Below are positions 49,708 to 57,359 of a DNA stretch of 64,000 nt, one piece after another. Positions within the stretch are counted from its first letter, which is position 1. Each line of letters starts with the position of its first letter. The notes under the pieces were generated by a model that was given only the letters and a program-made list of their open reading frames with translations, did not search any database and was not told where the DNA came from. The DNA is taken from positions 4,639,725 to 4,703,724 of the forward strand of contig NZ_DF820425.1 in NCBI RefSeq assembly GCF_000617845.2, given 5' to 3'. The position numbers and the translations under genes were made by a program. This DNA comes from Bradyrhizobium sp. DOA9. GTDB lineage: Bacteria; Pseudomonadota; Alphaproteobacteria; Rhizobiales; Xanthobacteraceae.

Positions 49708-50798
49708 GCGACCGCTCCAAGATCGAATGGACGGATGCCTCCTGGAATCCGATCCGTGCGCGCAACCTCAAGACCGGCAAGGTCGGCTGGCATTGCGAGC
49801 ACGCCACGACCGGGTGCGAGTTCTGCTACTCGGAAGGCTTCAACAAGCGCCTCGGTACCGGGCTCCCCTACAAGCCGGGCCATCGCAAGGATATCGAGAT
49901 CTTGCTCGATGAGGAGATGCTCACCCAGCCGCTGCGCTGGAAGAAGCCTCGCAAGATCTTCGTTTGCTCGATGACGGACGCCTTCGCCGACTTCGTCACC
50001 GACGAGATGCTCGACAAGATGTTCGTCAGCACCTGGAACGTATGCTGCGGCGCCAGCGCCATCACGGCGAAGCGCGCCGCCTTTCCGATCGCATCGATTG
50101 CTTCGACGACCTTATCGAAGCGCGCGAAGCGGATGCGGGCGTACCTCGGAACGTCTGGTGCCGTCGCGCGTAACAAGCCGTCGTCCCAGAGGGTTGTAAC
50201 GGCAGACGAAATTCTCGAGGGCGACGCTTTTGCGACCGCGTTCAATCTGAGGGGAGGATATTCGCCATGGCCTCTCCCGAACGTCTGGCTCGGCGTCTCG
50301 GCCGAGCGGCAGGAGGAAGCGAACGCGCGGATTCCGGAGCTCCAGAGGACGCCGGCGGCCGTGCGTTTCGTCTCGCTCGAGCCGCTGCTCGGCCCGATCG
50401 ATCTCGAAGATCTCGTGAGAGCTGCTAATGGCTGCGAAGAACATCACAGCGCTCTGGAATGCGACGTCGCAGTCGAGGACGACCAGGAATTCCATGGCGC
50501 CGTTGTCGATTGGGTCATTGTCGGGGGCGAGAGCGGCGCCTCGGCGCGGGCCATGCATCCGGACTGGGTGCGGAGCCTGCGCGATCAGTGCGATCGGAAT
50601 GAGACTCCGTTCTTCTTCAAGCAATGGGGCGCGTGGTCGCCGGCGGTCGAGCCTGCCAGCGAGACGCAGGAGGACGAGGAGTTGCGCAACGTCGGGCTGA
50701 TGCTCGACGGCCAGTACATGCGGCGCCTCGGCAAGAGCAAGACCGGCCGTTTCCTCGACGGCGTCGAGCACAACAGCATGCCGGGGGTGCGCCGATGA
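49704..50798 (+). CDS. DUF5131 / phage Gp37-Gp68 family protein with inverted internal segment
   Basis: A 364-residue protein. IEWTDASWNPIRARNLKTGK and CEHATTGCEFCYSEGFNKRL give the Gp37/Gp68 signature with a radical-SAM-like cysteine set (Cys31, Cys38, Cys41). WPLPNVWLGVSAERQEEANA, FVSLEPLLGPIDL and VDWVIVGGESGASARAMHPD are the conserved later blocks. Codons about 108-138 (bases 50025-50116) read VSTWNVCCGASAITAKRAAF, which is unlike the family. The reverse strand of that stretch encodes FAVMALAPQHTFQVLT, the block expected there. An inversion has therefore altered the protein while leaving the frame open. The family's function is unknown. Confidence 0.88.
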   Translation: MSDRSKIEWTDASWNPIRARNLKTGKVGWHCEHATTGCEFCYSEGFNKRLGTGLPYKPGHRKDIEILLDEEMLTQPLRWKKPRKIFVCSMTDAFADFVTDEMLDKMFVSTWNVCCGASAITAKRAAFPIASIASTTLSKRAKRMRAYLGTSGAVARNKPSSQRVVTADEILEGDAFATAFNLRGGYSPWPLPNVWLGVSAERQEEANARIPELQRTPAAVRFVSLEPLLGPIDLEDLVRAANGCEEHHSALECDVAVEDDQEFHGAVVDWVIVGGESGASARAMHPDWVRSLRDQCDRNETPFFFKQWGAWSPAVEPASETQEDEELRNVGLMLDGQYMRRLGKSKTGRFLDGVEHNSMPGVRR

Positions 50799-51598
50799 CC
50801 CTCCGTCGCATCAAGCCGCTCACATTCGCCGATGCTGCGCCAGCGTCGATCGCCGGCAAAAAACCGGAGCTGAAATGGGTGGCGCCGACGGATCTGTTCG
50901 TCGACGAAACCTACCAGCGCGATCTGACCGATCGGTCGTTCCGGCTGATCGAGCGGATCTATCGCGGCTTTGCCTGGAACAGGGTCAAGCCGCCGATCGC
51001 CGTCGACGATGGCGGCAAGTATCACCTGATCGATGGTCAGCACACGGCGATCGCCGCCGCAAGCCTCGGGATCACCGAGCTTCCGTGCTTCGTGGTCGAG
51101 GCCGTCGCGCAGGACGAGCGGGCGAGGGCGTTCGTCGGCCATAACACCGACCGCATCGCGGTGTCGCCGATCGCGATCTACAACGCGCTGCGCGCCTCCG
51201 GCGATCCGGATGCGCTCGACGTCGAGCGGGTCTGCAAGCGCGCCGGCGTCACCATCCGTGAGTACACCAACACCTCGACGATCCATGTCGGCGACACCAA
51301 GGCCGTCACCATCATCCGCAACATGATCAGGAAGCGCGGCGTCATCAAGTCGCGGCAGATCCTGGAGTGCCTGGTCAAAGGCGAGATGGCGCCGATCGCC
51401 GCCGGCGCGATCACGGCTGTCGAGAACATCCTTGCCGATCGGCCGCAGGTCGACCTCGAGGCGCTCGCCAGGATCATTCGCATGGACGGCGAGGCCGGCT
51501 TTGCCAAGGCGCGCGCAAAGGCGTCCGGCGATCGCACGCCGCTGTGGCGCGTGCTGCAGGCGCGCTGGCAGCGCCGCCTCGATCAGGATGCTGCATGA
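50795..51598 (+). CDS. ParB/Srx-domain phage protein
   Basis: A 267-residue protein. LKWVAPTDLFVDETYQRDLT and KYHLIDGQHTAIAAASLGIT (the G-Q-H-x-x-A form of the ParB/sulfiredoxin nucleotide motif) form an N-terminal ParB-like domain. The C-terminal half is helical and may bind DNA (RAGVTIREYTNTSTIHVGDT). In phages such proteins often sit beside DNA methyltransferases, as here, and some are nucleases or NTPases. ATGA overlaps on both sides. Confidence 0.85.
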   Translation: MTLRRIKPLTFADAAPASIAGKKPELKWVAPTDLFVDETYQRDLTDRSFRLIERIYRGFAWNRVKPPIAVDDGGKYHLIDGQHTAIAAASLGITELPCFVVEAVAQDERARAFVGHNTDRIAVSPIAIYNALRASGDPDALDVERVCKRAGVTIREYTNTSTIHVGDTKAVTIIRNMIRKRGVIKSRQILECLVKGEMAPIAAGAITAVENILADRPQVDLEALARIIRMDGEAGFAKARAKASGDRTPLWRVLQARWQRRLDQDAA

Positions 51599-52695
51599 CC
51601 TCCGCCGTCACCCTGTTCGACGACTATGTCGACATCTGCGATCGCGCACGGGCGGCCCTGGTGCGGGCCCGGCAGCCGAGAGAAGTGCTGGAGATCCACC
51701 AGCAGCTCGATCACGTCAAGCTGAGGGCGCGGCAGGTGCAGGACCGCGAGGCACTGATCGAGGTGACGGTGGTGCAGATGGAGGCTGAGCGGGAGCTCGG
51801 CGGCATGCTGCTCGCGCTGCAGCAGGCGGGGTTGCTCGGCACAGGCGGCGGCCGGCGCAAGAAAGACGAGACCCGGCGCGCGACGCTCGAGGAGATCGGC
51901 GTCAGGAAGAAGCTGTCGACCAAGGCGCAGAGGGCGGCGGAGCTCGATCCGGACGAATTCGCCGCGCTGTGCCAGGCCGTGCGCGAGAAGATCCGCGGCG
52001 GCCGCGCCATCCTGGTCGACCCGATCGACGATTCCGGCGTGATCCATGGCGCGCGCTCGATCATGTCCGGCCGGGTCGAGCCCGACGATAGCCTCGATTA
52101 TTTCCCGACGCCGCCCTGGGCGACGCGCGCGCTGGTCGAGCACGTGCTCGCGCATCTGAAGATCGACGCCCAGCGCTACAGCGTGCGGGAGCCGGCGTGC
52201 GGCGAGGGCCACATCGCCGAGGTGCTCGAGGAGTATTTTGCCGAAGTCTTCGCCAGCGACGTCTTCGACTACGGCTATGGGGCCGTAGCCGACTTCCTTA
52301 ACGAGCATACCAGCCAGACCGCCGACTGGTTCGTCACCAATCCGCCGTTCGACGAAAAGGCCGAGGCTTTCTTCACCCGCATGCTGGAGCTCGCCCGCGT
52401 CGGCGTCGCCATGTTTGTTCGCTTGCAATGGCTGGAAGGCGGCGGCCGCTACGAGAGCATTTACAGCAAGACGCCGCCGACCTGCGTCGCCTTTTTCTCG
52501 GAACGCGTGAACCTCTGCAAAGGCCGCTGGGATCCGGAAGGGACCACGGCGACCGCCTATGTCTGGCTGGTCTGGCTGCGCGGCCGCCGCGCGCAACCGC
52601 CGTTCTGGATTCCGCCCGTGTGCCGGGAAACGCTGACGCGGCCGGACGATGCGGAGCGGTTTACTCAACATCCCGTGATGAGGAGGGCAGCGTGA
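51595..52695 (+). CDS. DNA adenine methyltransferase with helical N-terminal domain
   Basis: A 366-residue protein. REPACGEGHIAEVLEEYF (SAM motif, 198-215) and WFVTNPPFDEKAEAFF (catalytic N-P-P-F, 249-252) mark an N6-adenine methyltransferase. Residues 1-140 form a separate helical domain (QVQDREALIEVTVVQMEAER then ELGGMLLALQQAGLL) of the kind found in phage DNA-binding proteins. It may protect phage DNA from host restriction. No cognate endonuclease is visible. Coupled to the ParB-like gene. Confidence 0.88.
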   Translation: MTSAVTLFDDYVDICDRARAALVRARQPREVLEIHQQLDHVKLRARQVQDREALIEVTVVQMEAERELGGMLLALQQAGLLGTGGGRRKKDETRRATLEEIGVRKKLSTKAQRAAELDPDEFAALCQAVREKIRGGRAILVDPIDDSGVIHGARSIMSGRVEPDDSLDYFPTPPWATRALVEHVLAHLKIDAQRYSVREPACGEGHIAEVLEEYFAEVFASDVFDYGYGAVADFLNEHTSQTADWFVTNPPFDEKAEAFFTRMLELARVGVAMFVRLQWLEGGGRYESIYSKTPPTCVAFFSERVNLCKGRWDPEGTTATAYVWLVWLRGRRAQPPFWIPPVCRETLTRPDDAERFTQHPVMRRAA

Positions 52696-53219
52696 AACTC
52701 GCCGGTTGGATTCAAACCTACACGGGCAAGAAGTTCTGGCCGCTCGATCCGCGGCCGGAAGATGTCGACATCGTCGATATCGCCCACGCGCTGGCGATGC
52801 AGTGCCGCTTCGGCGGCCATTGCCTGCGCTTCTACGCCAACGCAGAGCATTCGGTCTACGTCTCGCACCACTGCGGCGCCGACGCTCTGGCTGGATTGCT
52901 GCACGATGGCAGTGAGGCCTACCTCCTCGACATGCTGTCGCCGATCAAGGCCTATATGCCGGACTACAAGGCGGCCGAGAAGCGCTGCCAGGCCGTCGTC
53001 TACCGTCGCTTTGGGCTCTCGGAGGTCACGCCCGAAAGCGTGAAGCTCGCCGATCGACGCCTGCTCAAGACCGAGCGGATGCAAATCATGGCGCCCTCGG
53101 CCGAGCCGTGGGTGATCGATGCCGAGGAGCCGCTGCCGATCCAGATCGGTGGCTGGTCGCCATCGACGGCAAAGGTCGCCTTCCTCGATCGTTTCGAGCA
53201 GCTGCAGAGGGCGGCATGA
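52692..53219 (+). CDS. HD-superfamily nucleotide phosphohydrolase (YfbR-like)
   Basis: A 175-residue enzyme. RFYANAEHSVYVSHHCGADA and LAGLLHDGSEAYLLDMLSPI give the H...HD...D metal set of the HD fold, as in 5'-deoxynucleotidases. The GTG at 52692 has AGGAGG upstream and overlaps the previous stop. Phages use such enzymes to shape dNTP pools or to prevent signalling by nucleotides. Confidence 0.88.
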   Translation: MKLAGWIQTYTGKKFWPLDPRPEDVDIVDIAHALAMQCRFGGHCLRFYANAEHSVYVSHHCGADALAGLLHDGSEAYLLDMLSPIKAYMPDYKAAEKRCQAVVYRRFGLSEVTPESVKLADRRLLKTERMQIMAPSAEPWVIDAEEPLPIQIGGWSPSTAKVAFLDRFEQLQRAA

Positions 53220-53527
53220 TCGTCGTTCGCGTCGAGCTGCATTCGGCAATCACCCGCAAGGTCACCGAGATCGCGCGGATGCACATCCGGAACGCCGGTG
53301 GCACCAAGGACATCGGCAACTATTCCGCCGAGACGTTGCGCGGCCGATCGCGCGAGCAACTCGATCGGGGCGTGTGCCAGCGGGGCGGGACCGTCCTGGG
53401 CTATCCGCGGCTGCGGATCCACGTCTGGCATCTGGTTGCCCGGGCGCTGATCGCCATGCGCTATGCCGGAGCGGCCGAGCTGGAGCAGGAGACGGATCTG
53501 TTCGGAGGCGAGCAAGCCGATGCGTGA
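53216..53527 (+). CDS. Phage hypothetical protein
   Basis: A 103-residue protein: MIVVRVELHSAITRKVTEIA, then RMHIRNAGGTKDIGNYSAET and VWHLVARALIAMRYA. It is coupled to the HD gene (ATGA) and overlaps the next gene. No family recognised, although similar frames recur in rhizobial prophages. Confidence 0.68.
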   Translation: MIVVRVELHSAITRKVTEIARMHIRNAGGTKDIGNYSAETLRGRSREQLDRGVCQRGGTVLGYPRLRIHVWHLVARALIAMRYAGAAELEQETDLFGGEQADA

Positions 53528-53972
53528 TCTCGCCAACATTCTCGCGATCTACGAAGGCTCGAACGGCGATGCGACGATCGCGCTCTACAACGATCTGCGC
53601 GAACTCGGCGTCGCCGGCGTCGTCGGACTCGAGCTGTTCCGAGCGCAGAAGGCCTCCGCGCGCGCGAAAGTGTATCGAGGCGGCGGCTTTCGCGGCCGCG
53701 CCTACGACAAGAAGCAATGGGCGATGGACAATCTCTGCAGGGCGCTCGCCGAGGTGGGCAGCCTGCGCTGGGGCTGGAAGATCGATCCCGCCCAGGAGTT
53801 TCATCGCTGGGTGCTCTACGTCGACCTGCCCAACGGGCAGGTGAGCTTTCACACATCGTCGCGCGGTGAGGGGCCGGACTATCCCGGCGATTGGGACGGC
53901 GCGCGCAACATATCGCCGCAGCGCATCTGCCGCTACTGCGCCGATCTTTTCCAGCAAAACAAGGGAGACTGA
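53520..53972 (+). CDS. Phage hypothetical protein
   Basis: A 150-residue protein. LANILAIYEGSNGDATIALY with RRYxx-like stretches and DLPNGQVSFHTSSRGEGPDY PG suggests a small globular enzyme or binding protein, and the CRYCADLF near the end has a CxxC. The family is not recognised. The ATG at 53520 overlaps the previous gene by eight bases. Confidence 0.65.
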   Translation: MRDLANILAIYEGSNGDATIALYNDLRELGVAGVVGLELFRAQKASARAKVYRGGGFRGRAYDKKQWAMDNLCRALAEVGSLRWGWKIDPAQEFHRWVLYVDLPNGQVSFHTSSRGEGPDYPGDWDGARNISPQRICRYCADLFQQNKGD

Positions 53973-53974
53973 CA

Positions 53975-55828
53975 GTGCCCTCAGCACATCTACAGGTGCC
54001 GCTCAAGTTCCTCCGTCCAGGCCACGAAGCGCCGAACCATCCCGGCAACGCGCGCGTCACCGGCCGGGAGGACGGCATCGCCGAGCTCGCCGCGCACATC
54101 CATGCCCGCGGCAAGATCGATGATCTCCTGGTCTACGATGATGGTGTGCCGGATATCTACTTCGTCGCCAATGGCAACCGTTCGCTCTACGCGCTGCGGA
54201 TGATCTACGGCGAGGGCTCATCCGAGCTGGTCGACTGCAAGTTGACGACGGCCGACCAAGCCTTCGAGGATTCCCTGGCGGTGTCGGTGACCGCCAGGAA
54301 GTTCCATCCGGTCGACGAATATGAGGCCTTCGCCAAGCTTCGCGACGAGAAGGGCAAGTCCGAAGAGGAGATCGCGCGCCAATATGGCATGACGACGCGT
54401 GAGGTCGAGCAGGTCCTGGCCCTCGGTCATTTGTCGCCGGCGGTTCGCAACGCCTGGCGCAATGGCGAGTTCAAGGCGGACGCGGCGAAGGCCTTCACGC
54501 TCGCCGACCACAAGCGGCAAGACGAGGTGCTGGAACAGCTGCGCGCCGAAGGGCGCGACAACGCATGGCGCCGCGAGATTGACGAGTCCGACGTCAAAGA
54601 GATCCTGGACATCGACGTGGAAACCGGCGCGTTGGTCGAGTTCGTCGGCATCGACGCCTATGTGGCCCGCGGCGGGCAGGTGACGCGCGATCTGTTCGGC
54701 GTCGACCACAAGGTTTCAGACGCTAAGCTCGTCAAGAAGCTTGCCGACGAAAAGCTCGCCGACGAATGCAGGGCACTCAGGGCGGGCGGCTGGGGCTTCG
54801 CGATGGCCCGGCCGAACAACGCCTGGCACTATGGCGAGCTGAACGCGAAGGGCAAGCCGACCGAGGAAGAGCAGGCACGTATCGCCGAGCTCGACGTCAA
54901 GATTACGCGGGAAGCCGGGCCCCGCGCGATGCTGCACGAGCTGTCGCCTGCGGGGCAGCAGGCTTTTCTCGAGCTCCGCGCGCTCAACCGCACCATCGAG
55001 GAGCGCGCCTACACGCCGGCGATGAAGGCGAAGGCCGGATGTTTCCTCGAGGTCGACGACAATGGCCTGCTCAAGGTTATGTTCGGCCGGGTGAAGCCGG
55101 CGCAGAAGGAGGCCGCTGCGAAGATGGAGCGCGAGGAGCGCAAGGAGCAGCGCAAAACCGAAGCCAAGCAGGCGAAGGCTGAGGGAAAGCCGGCCCCAGA
55201 GCCGAAGTCGCTCTCGAACGCTCTGATCGAGCGGCTCGAGTCTCAGCTGACGGCCGCAACGCGTGACGCGATCGCCGGCGATCCGCTGCTGCGGGAATCG
55301 CCTTTCGCCGAGGTGCTGGCCAAGATCGTGTGCGCGCAGATCGTGCCGGAAAGCCGGTACCGCACGCCCGATGCGGTGCGCAACAAGTTTCCGACCATCC
55401 GCCAGACGCTCGATGCCGAAGTGTTCAACGCCGCGCTCGCCAAGCGCTTCGATGCCGAGGATTACTTCTCCTCGGCGCCGAAAGGCTTCGTGCTGAAGGC
55501 GATCACTGAGGCGATCAACCAGGACGAGGCCCGTAAGATCGCCGGCAAGACCAAGCCGGAGATCTGGAAGTTCGCGCTCGCCAACGTCGGCAAGACCGGG
55601 TGGCTTCCGAAGGAGCTGCGCACGGTGCACTACAAGGGCCCGGGCAGCGATGGATACAAGCCGCCTGCCGCGGCCGCGCCGGCGGCGCCGGCGAAGCCGG
55701 AATCGAAGGTGCCGTCGACGCGTGAGGCCGTGAAGAAGGCCAAGGCTGATCGCGACACCAGGAAGGCCGCAATCGCGCAGAAGCGCGTCGCTAAAACCGC
55801 CGCGAAAAAGACGGCAAAGAAGCGCTGA
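53975..55828 (+). CDS. Large ParB-like phage protein
   Basis: A 617-residue protein. HPGNARVTGREDGIAELAAH and FVANGNRSLYALRMIYGEGS form the ParB N-terminal domain. EEEIARQYGMTTREVEQVLA is the central helix-turn-helix of ParB/KorB proteins. A long C-terminal region has a charged linker (KMEREERKEQRKTEAKQAKA) and a Lys/Ala tail (KRVAKTAAKKTAKKR) typical of nonspecific DNA binding. The start is GTG 53975 with AAGGGA upstream. It is the second ParB-like gene of the operon and may silence or pair phage DNA, or take part in replication. Confidence 0.85.
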   Translation: MPSAHLQVPLKFLRPGHEAPNHPGNARVTGREDGIAELAAHIHARGKIDDLLVYDDGVPDIYFVANGNRSLYALRMIYGEGSSELVDCKLTTADQAFEDSLAVSVTARKFHPVDEYEAFAKLRDEKGKSEEEIARQYGMTTREVEQVLALGHLSPAVRNAWRNGEFKADAAKAFTLADHKRQDEVLEQLRAEGRDNAWRREIDESDVKEILDIDVETGALVEFVGIDAYVARGGQVTRDLFGVDHKVSDAKLVKKLADEKLADECRALRAGGWGFAMARPNNAWHYGELNAKGKPTEEEQARIAELDVKITREAGPRAMLHELSPAGQQAFLELRALNRTIEERAYTPAMKAKAGCFLEVDDNGLLKVMFGRVKPAQKEAAAKMEREERKEQRKTEAKQAKAEGKPAPEPKSLSNALIERLESQLTAATRDAIAGDPLLRESPFAEVLAKIVCAQIVPESRYRTPDAVRNKFPTIRQTLDAEVFNAALAKRFDAEDYFSSAPKGFVLKAITEAINQDEARKIAGKTKPEIWKFALANVGKTGWLPKELRTVHYKGPGSDGYKPPAAAAPAAPAKPESKVPSTREAVKKAKADRDTRKAAIAQKRVAKTAAKKTAKKR

Positions 55829-55833
55829 CGGCG

Positions 55834-56106
55834 ATGGCGGACGAGGCGCACGAAGGCGTGGTGGAGTTCCGGCCTGAGACGGTCGGCCGCGAGGTGATCA
55901 TGCTCGGCCGCGTCCAGGTCGGCGAGATCATGCGCAACGACGGCGCGCGGCACCAGGCCTGTTTCCGCCTGACGCTGCCGGAGGCCTCGGCCTCGACGAC
56001 CTGGCGGCCCGCGCGCGACGTTCCCGACGCCCGGCGGCTCGCCCTGCTCAAGATCAATGATTGGCTCAATGCGGCCGGCCTGGTGCCGGCGGGAGGGGTG
56101 GGATGA
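55834..56106 (+). CDS. Small phage protein
   Basis: A 90-residue protein: VVEFRPETVGREVIMLGRVQ and VGEIMRNDGARHQACFRLTL, then PDARRLALLKINDWLNAAGL. Looks like a single small alpha-beta domain. It overlaps the next gene by ATGA. No family recognised. Confidence 0.65.
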   Translation: MADEAHEGVVEFRPETVGREVIMLGRVQVGEIMRNDGARHQACFRLTLPEASASTTWRPARDVPDARRLALLKINDWLNAAGLVPAGGVG

Positions 56107-56453
56107 CGATGCGGTTCGAGGAGGTGTCCGAGCGCCTCGGCGCCGTGCTCGACTACCCTGGCAACAAGGACCACGGCAAGCCTCTCAACGTTGCGATTCC
56201 GAGCCTTGGCCGCGTGCGGCTGTGGCAGGCCGTCTACGGCGGCTACAGCTGGGCGATCAGCTATGAGCCGGGCGTGTCGCACTGGACCGATGACGAGAAG
56301 AGCAAGTTCGTCGGCTACTCGGCGTCCTATCGCCTCCTCGATCATCACAACAGCAGCCAAACCATCAGGATCGACGGCGGTCCCTGGGACAGTTTCACCA
56401 AGGCGGAGGAGGCCTGCAAGCGCACCTGGCGCCAGATCAGGAACGCGTCATGA
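56103..56453 (+). CDS. Phage hypothetical protein
   Basis: A 116-residue protein with beta-rich character: VRLWQAVYGGYSWAISYEPG, then GGPWDSFTKAEEACKRTWRQ. Coupled on both sides. No family recognised. Confidence 0.65.
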   Translation: MTMRFEEVSERLGAVLDYPGNKDHGKPLNVAIPSLGRVRLWQAVYGGYSWAISYEPGVSHWTDDEKSKFVGYSASYRLLDHHNSSQTIRIDGGPWDSFTKAEEACKRTWRQIRNAS

Positions 56454-56791
56454 ACCCCAATAAAGCCTTCCGCAAGTTCGGCCAGGCCTGCATGAACGCG
56501 CCGGCCGACGCTCAGCTGACCGTCGGCGTCAGCTGGATCGAGCGCAAGGGCTGGCGCGTGGCGATGATGGTGCATACCGCCTCGCTGCATCTAGGGCCTA
56601 AGGAAGCGCGCGGCCTCGCCGACATCTACGACAAGCATCACCGCTCGCCGGAATGGCGCGGCAAGACGACCGGCCTCGAATGGGTCGCGCCGGAGCTGCG
56701 CAAGCTGGCTGACGAGGTCGACGCCAAGAACAAGGCCGGGGAGATTCCGGCCGAGATGCTGGGGCACGTCGAAGCGCGGGGGAGCGCCTGA
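56450..56791 (+). CDS. Phage hypothetical protein
   Basis: A 113-residue protein: KAFRKFGQACMNAPADAQLT and VSWIERKGWRVAMMVHTASL. Coupled to both neighbours, its last base being the first of the next ATG. No family recognised. Confidence 0.65.
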   Translation: MNPNKAFRKFGQACMNAPADAQLTVGVSWIERKGWRVAMMVHTASLHLGPKEARGLADIYDKHHRSPEWRGKTTGLEWVAPELRKLADEVDAKNKAGEIPAEMLGHVEARGSA

Positions 56792-57078
56792 TGAGTCTCA
56801 ACTTCGACCTGCCAAAACACGCTTCCGACAAAGTGCAACGCGCCCTCGAGGATGTGCTCCAGCTCACGGCTGATCCGGGTGAGAGATTGCGGATCTATCT
56901 GCTCGCCTCCGGTATCTGCATCGGTGGCGCCGGCGGGGCGCTGGCGGCGATCGCGCAGCGGGATCGTAAGACTATTTCCGAACTTGAAGCCAAGCTCGTG
57001 ATCATTGACCTCGTCCGCAGGCTGATCGCTGACGGGCCTGATGCCGCTTGGAAGTTCCTGGAGGGCGATCAGCCGTGA
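56791..57078 (+). CDS. Phage hypothetical protein
   Basis: A 95-residue protein with an amphipathic N-terminal helix and a Gly/Ala segment (YLLASGICIGGAGGALAAIA). It might associate with a membrane, but is too short to say. No family recognised. Confidence 0.62.
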   Translation: MSLNFDLPKHASDKVQRALEDVLQLTADPGERLRIYLLASGICIGGAGGALAAIAQRDRKTISELEAKLVIIDLVRRLIADGPDAAWKFLEGDQP

Positions 57079-57359
57079 AGCCCCCCGGCAAAACCAACCT
57101 GGTCCGGATGCAGCAGACGGCGCTGCAGGAGATGGAGCGCATCCAGATCACGCAACGTGCGCTGGTCGCGGAAGGCCTGCTGAAGGCGCCAGACGCCGGA
57201 GCGATCGAGCGTCGCGATGATTTCGCCGGCATCGTCCGGCTGATCGACGTCATCCAGACCGACGCGGTGATGTTGGACCGGCTGAAAGTCGGCATGGCGC
57301 GCGCCGCGATCGCGCGGTCGGCCGAGCTCAATGTCGACGCTGAGGTCGAGCCGGAATGA
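57075..57359 (+). CDS. Phage hypothetical protein
   Basis: A 94-residue helical protein: VRMQQTALQEMERIQITQRA and RRDDFAGIVRLIDVIQTDAV. The start is GTG 57075, overlapping the previous stop; its own stop overlaps the primase start. No family recognised. Confidence 0.62.
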   Translation: MKPPGKTNLVRMQQTALQEMERIQITQRALVAEGLLKAPDAGAIERRDDFAGIVRLIDVIQTDAVMLDRLKVGMARAAIARSAELNVDAEVEPE

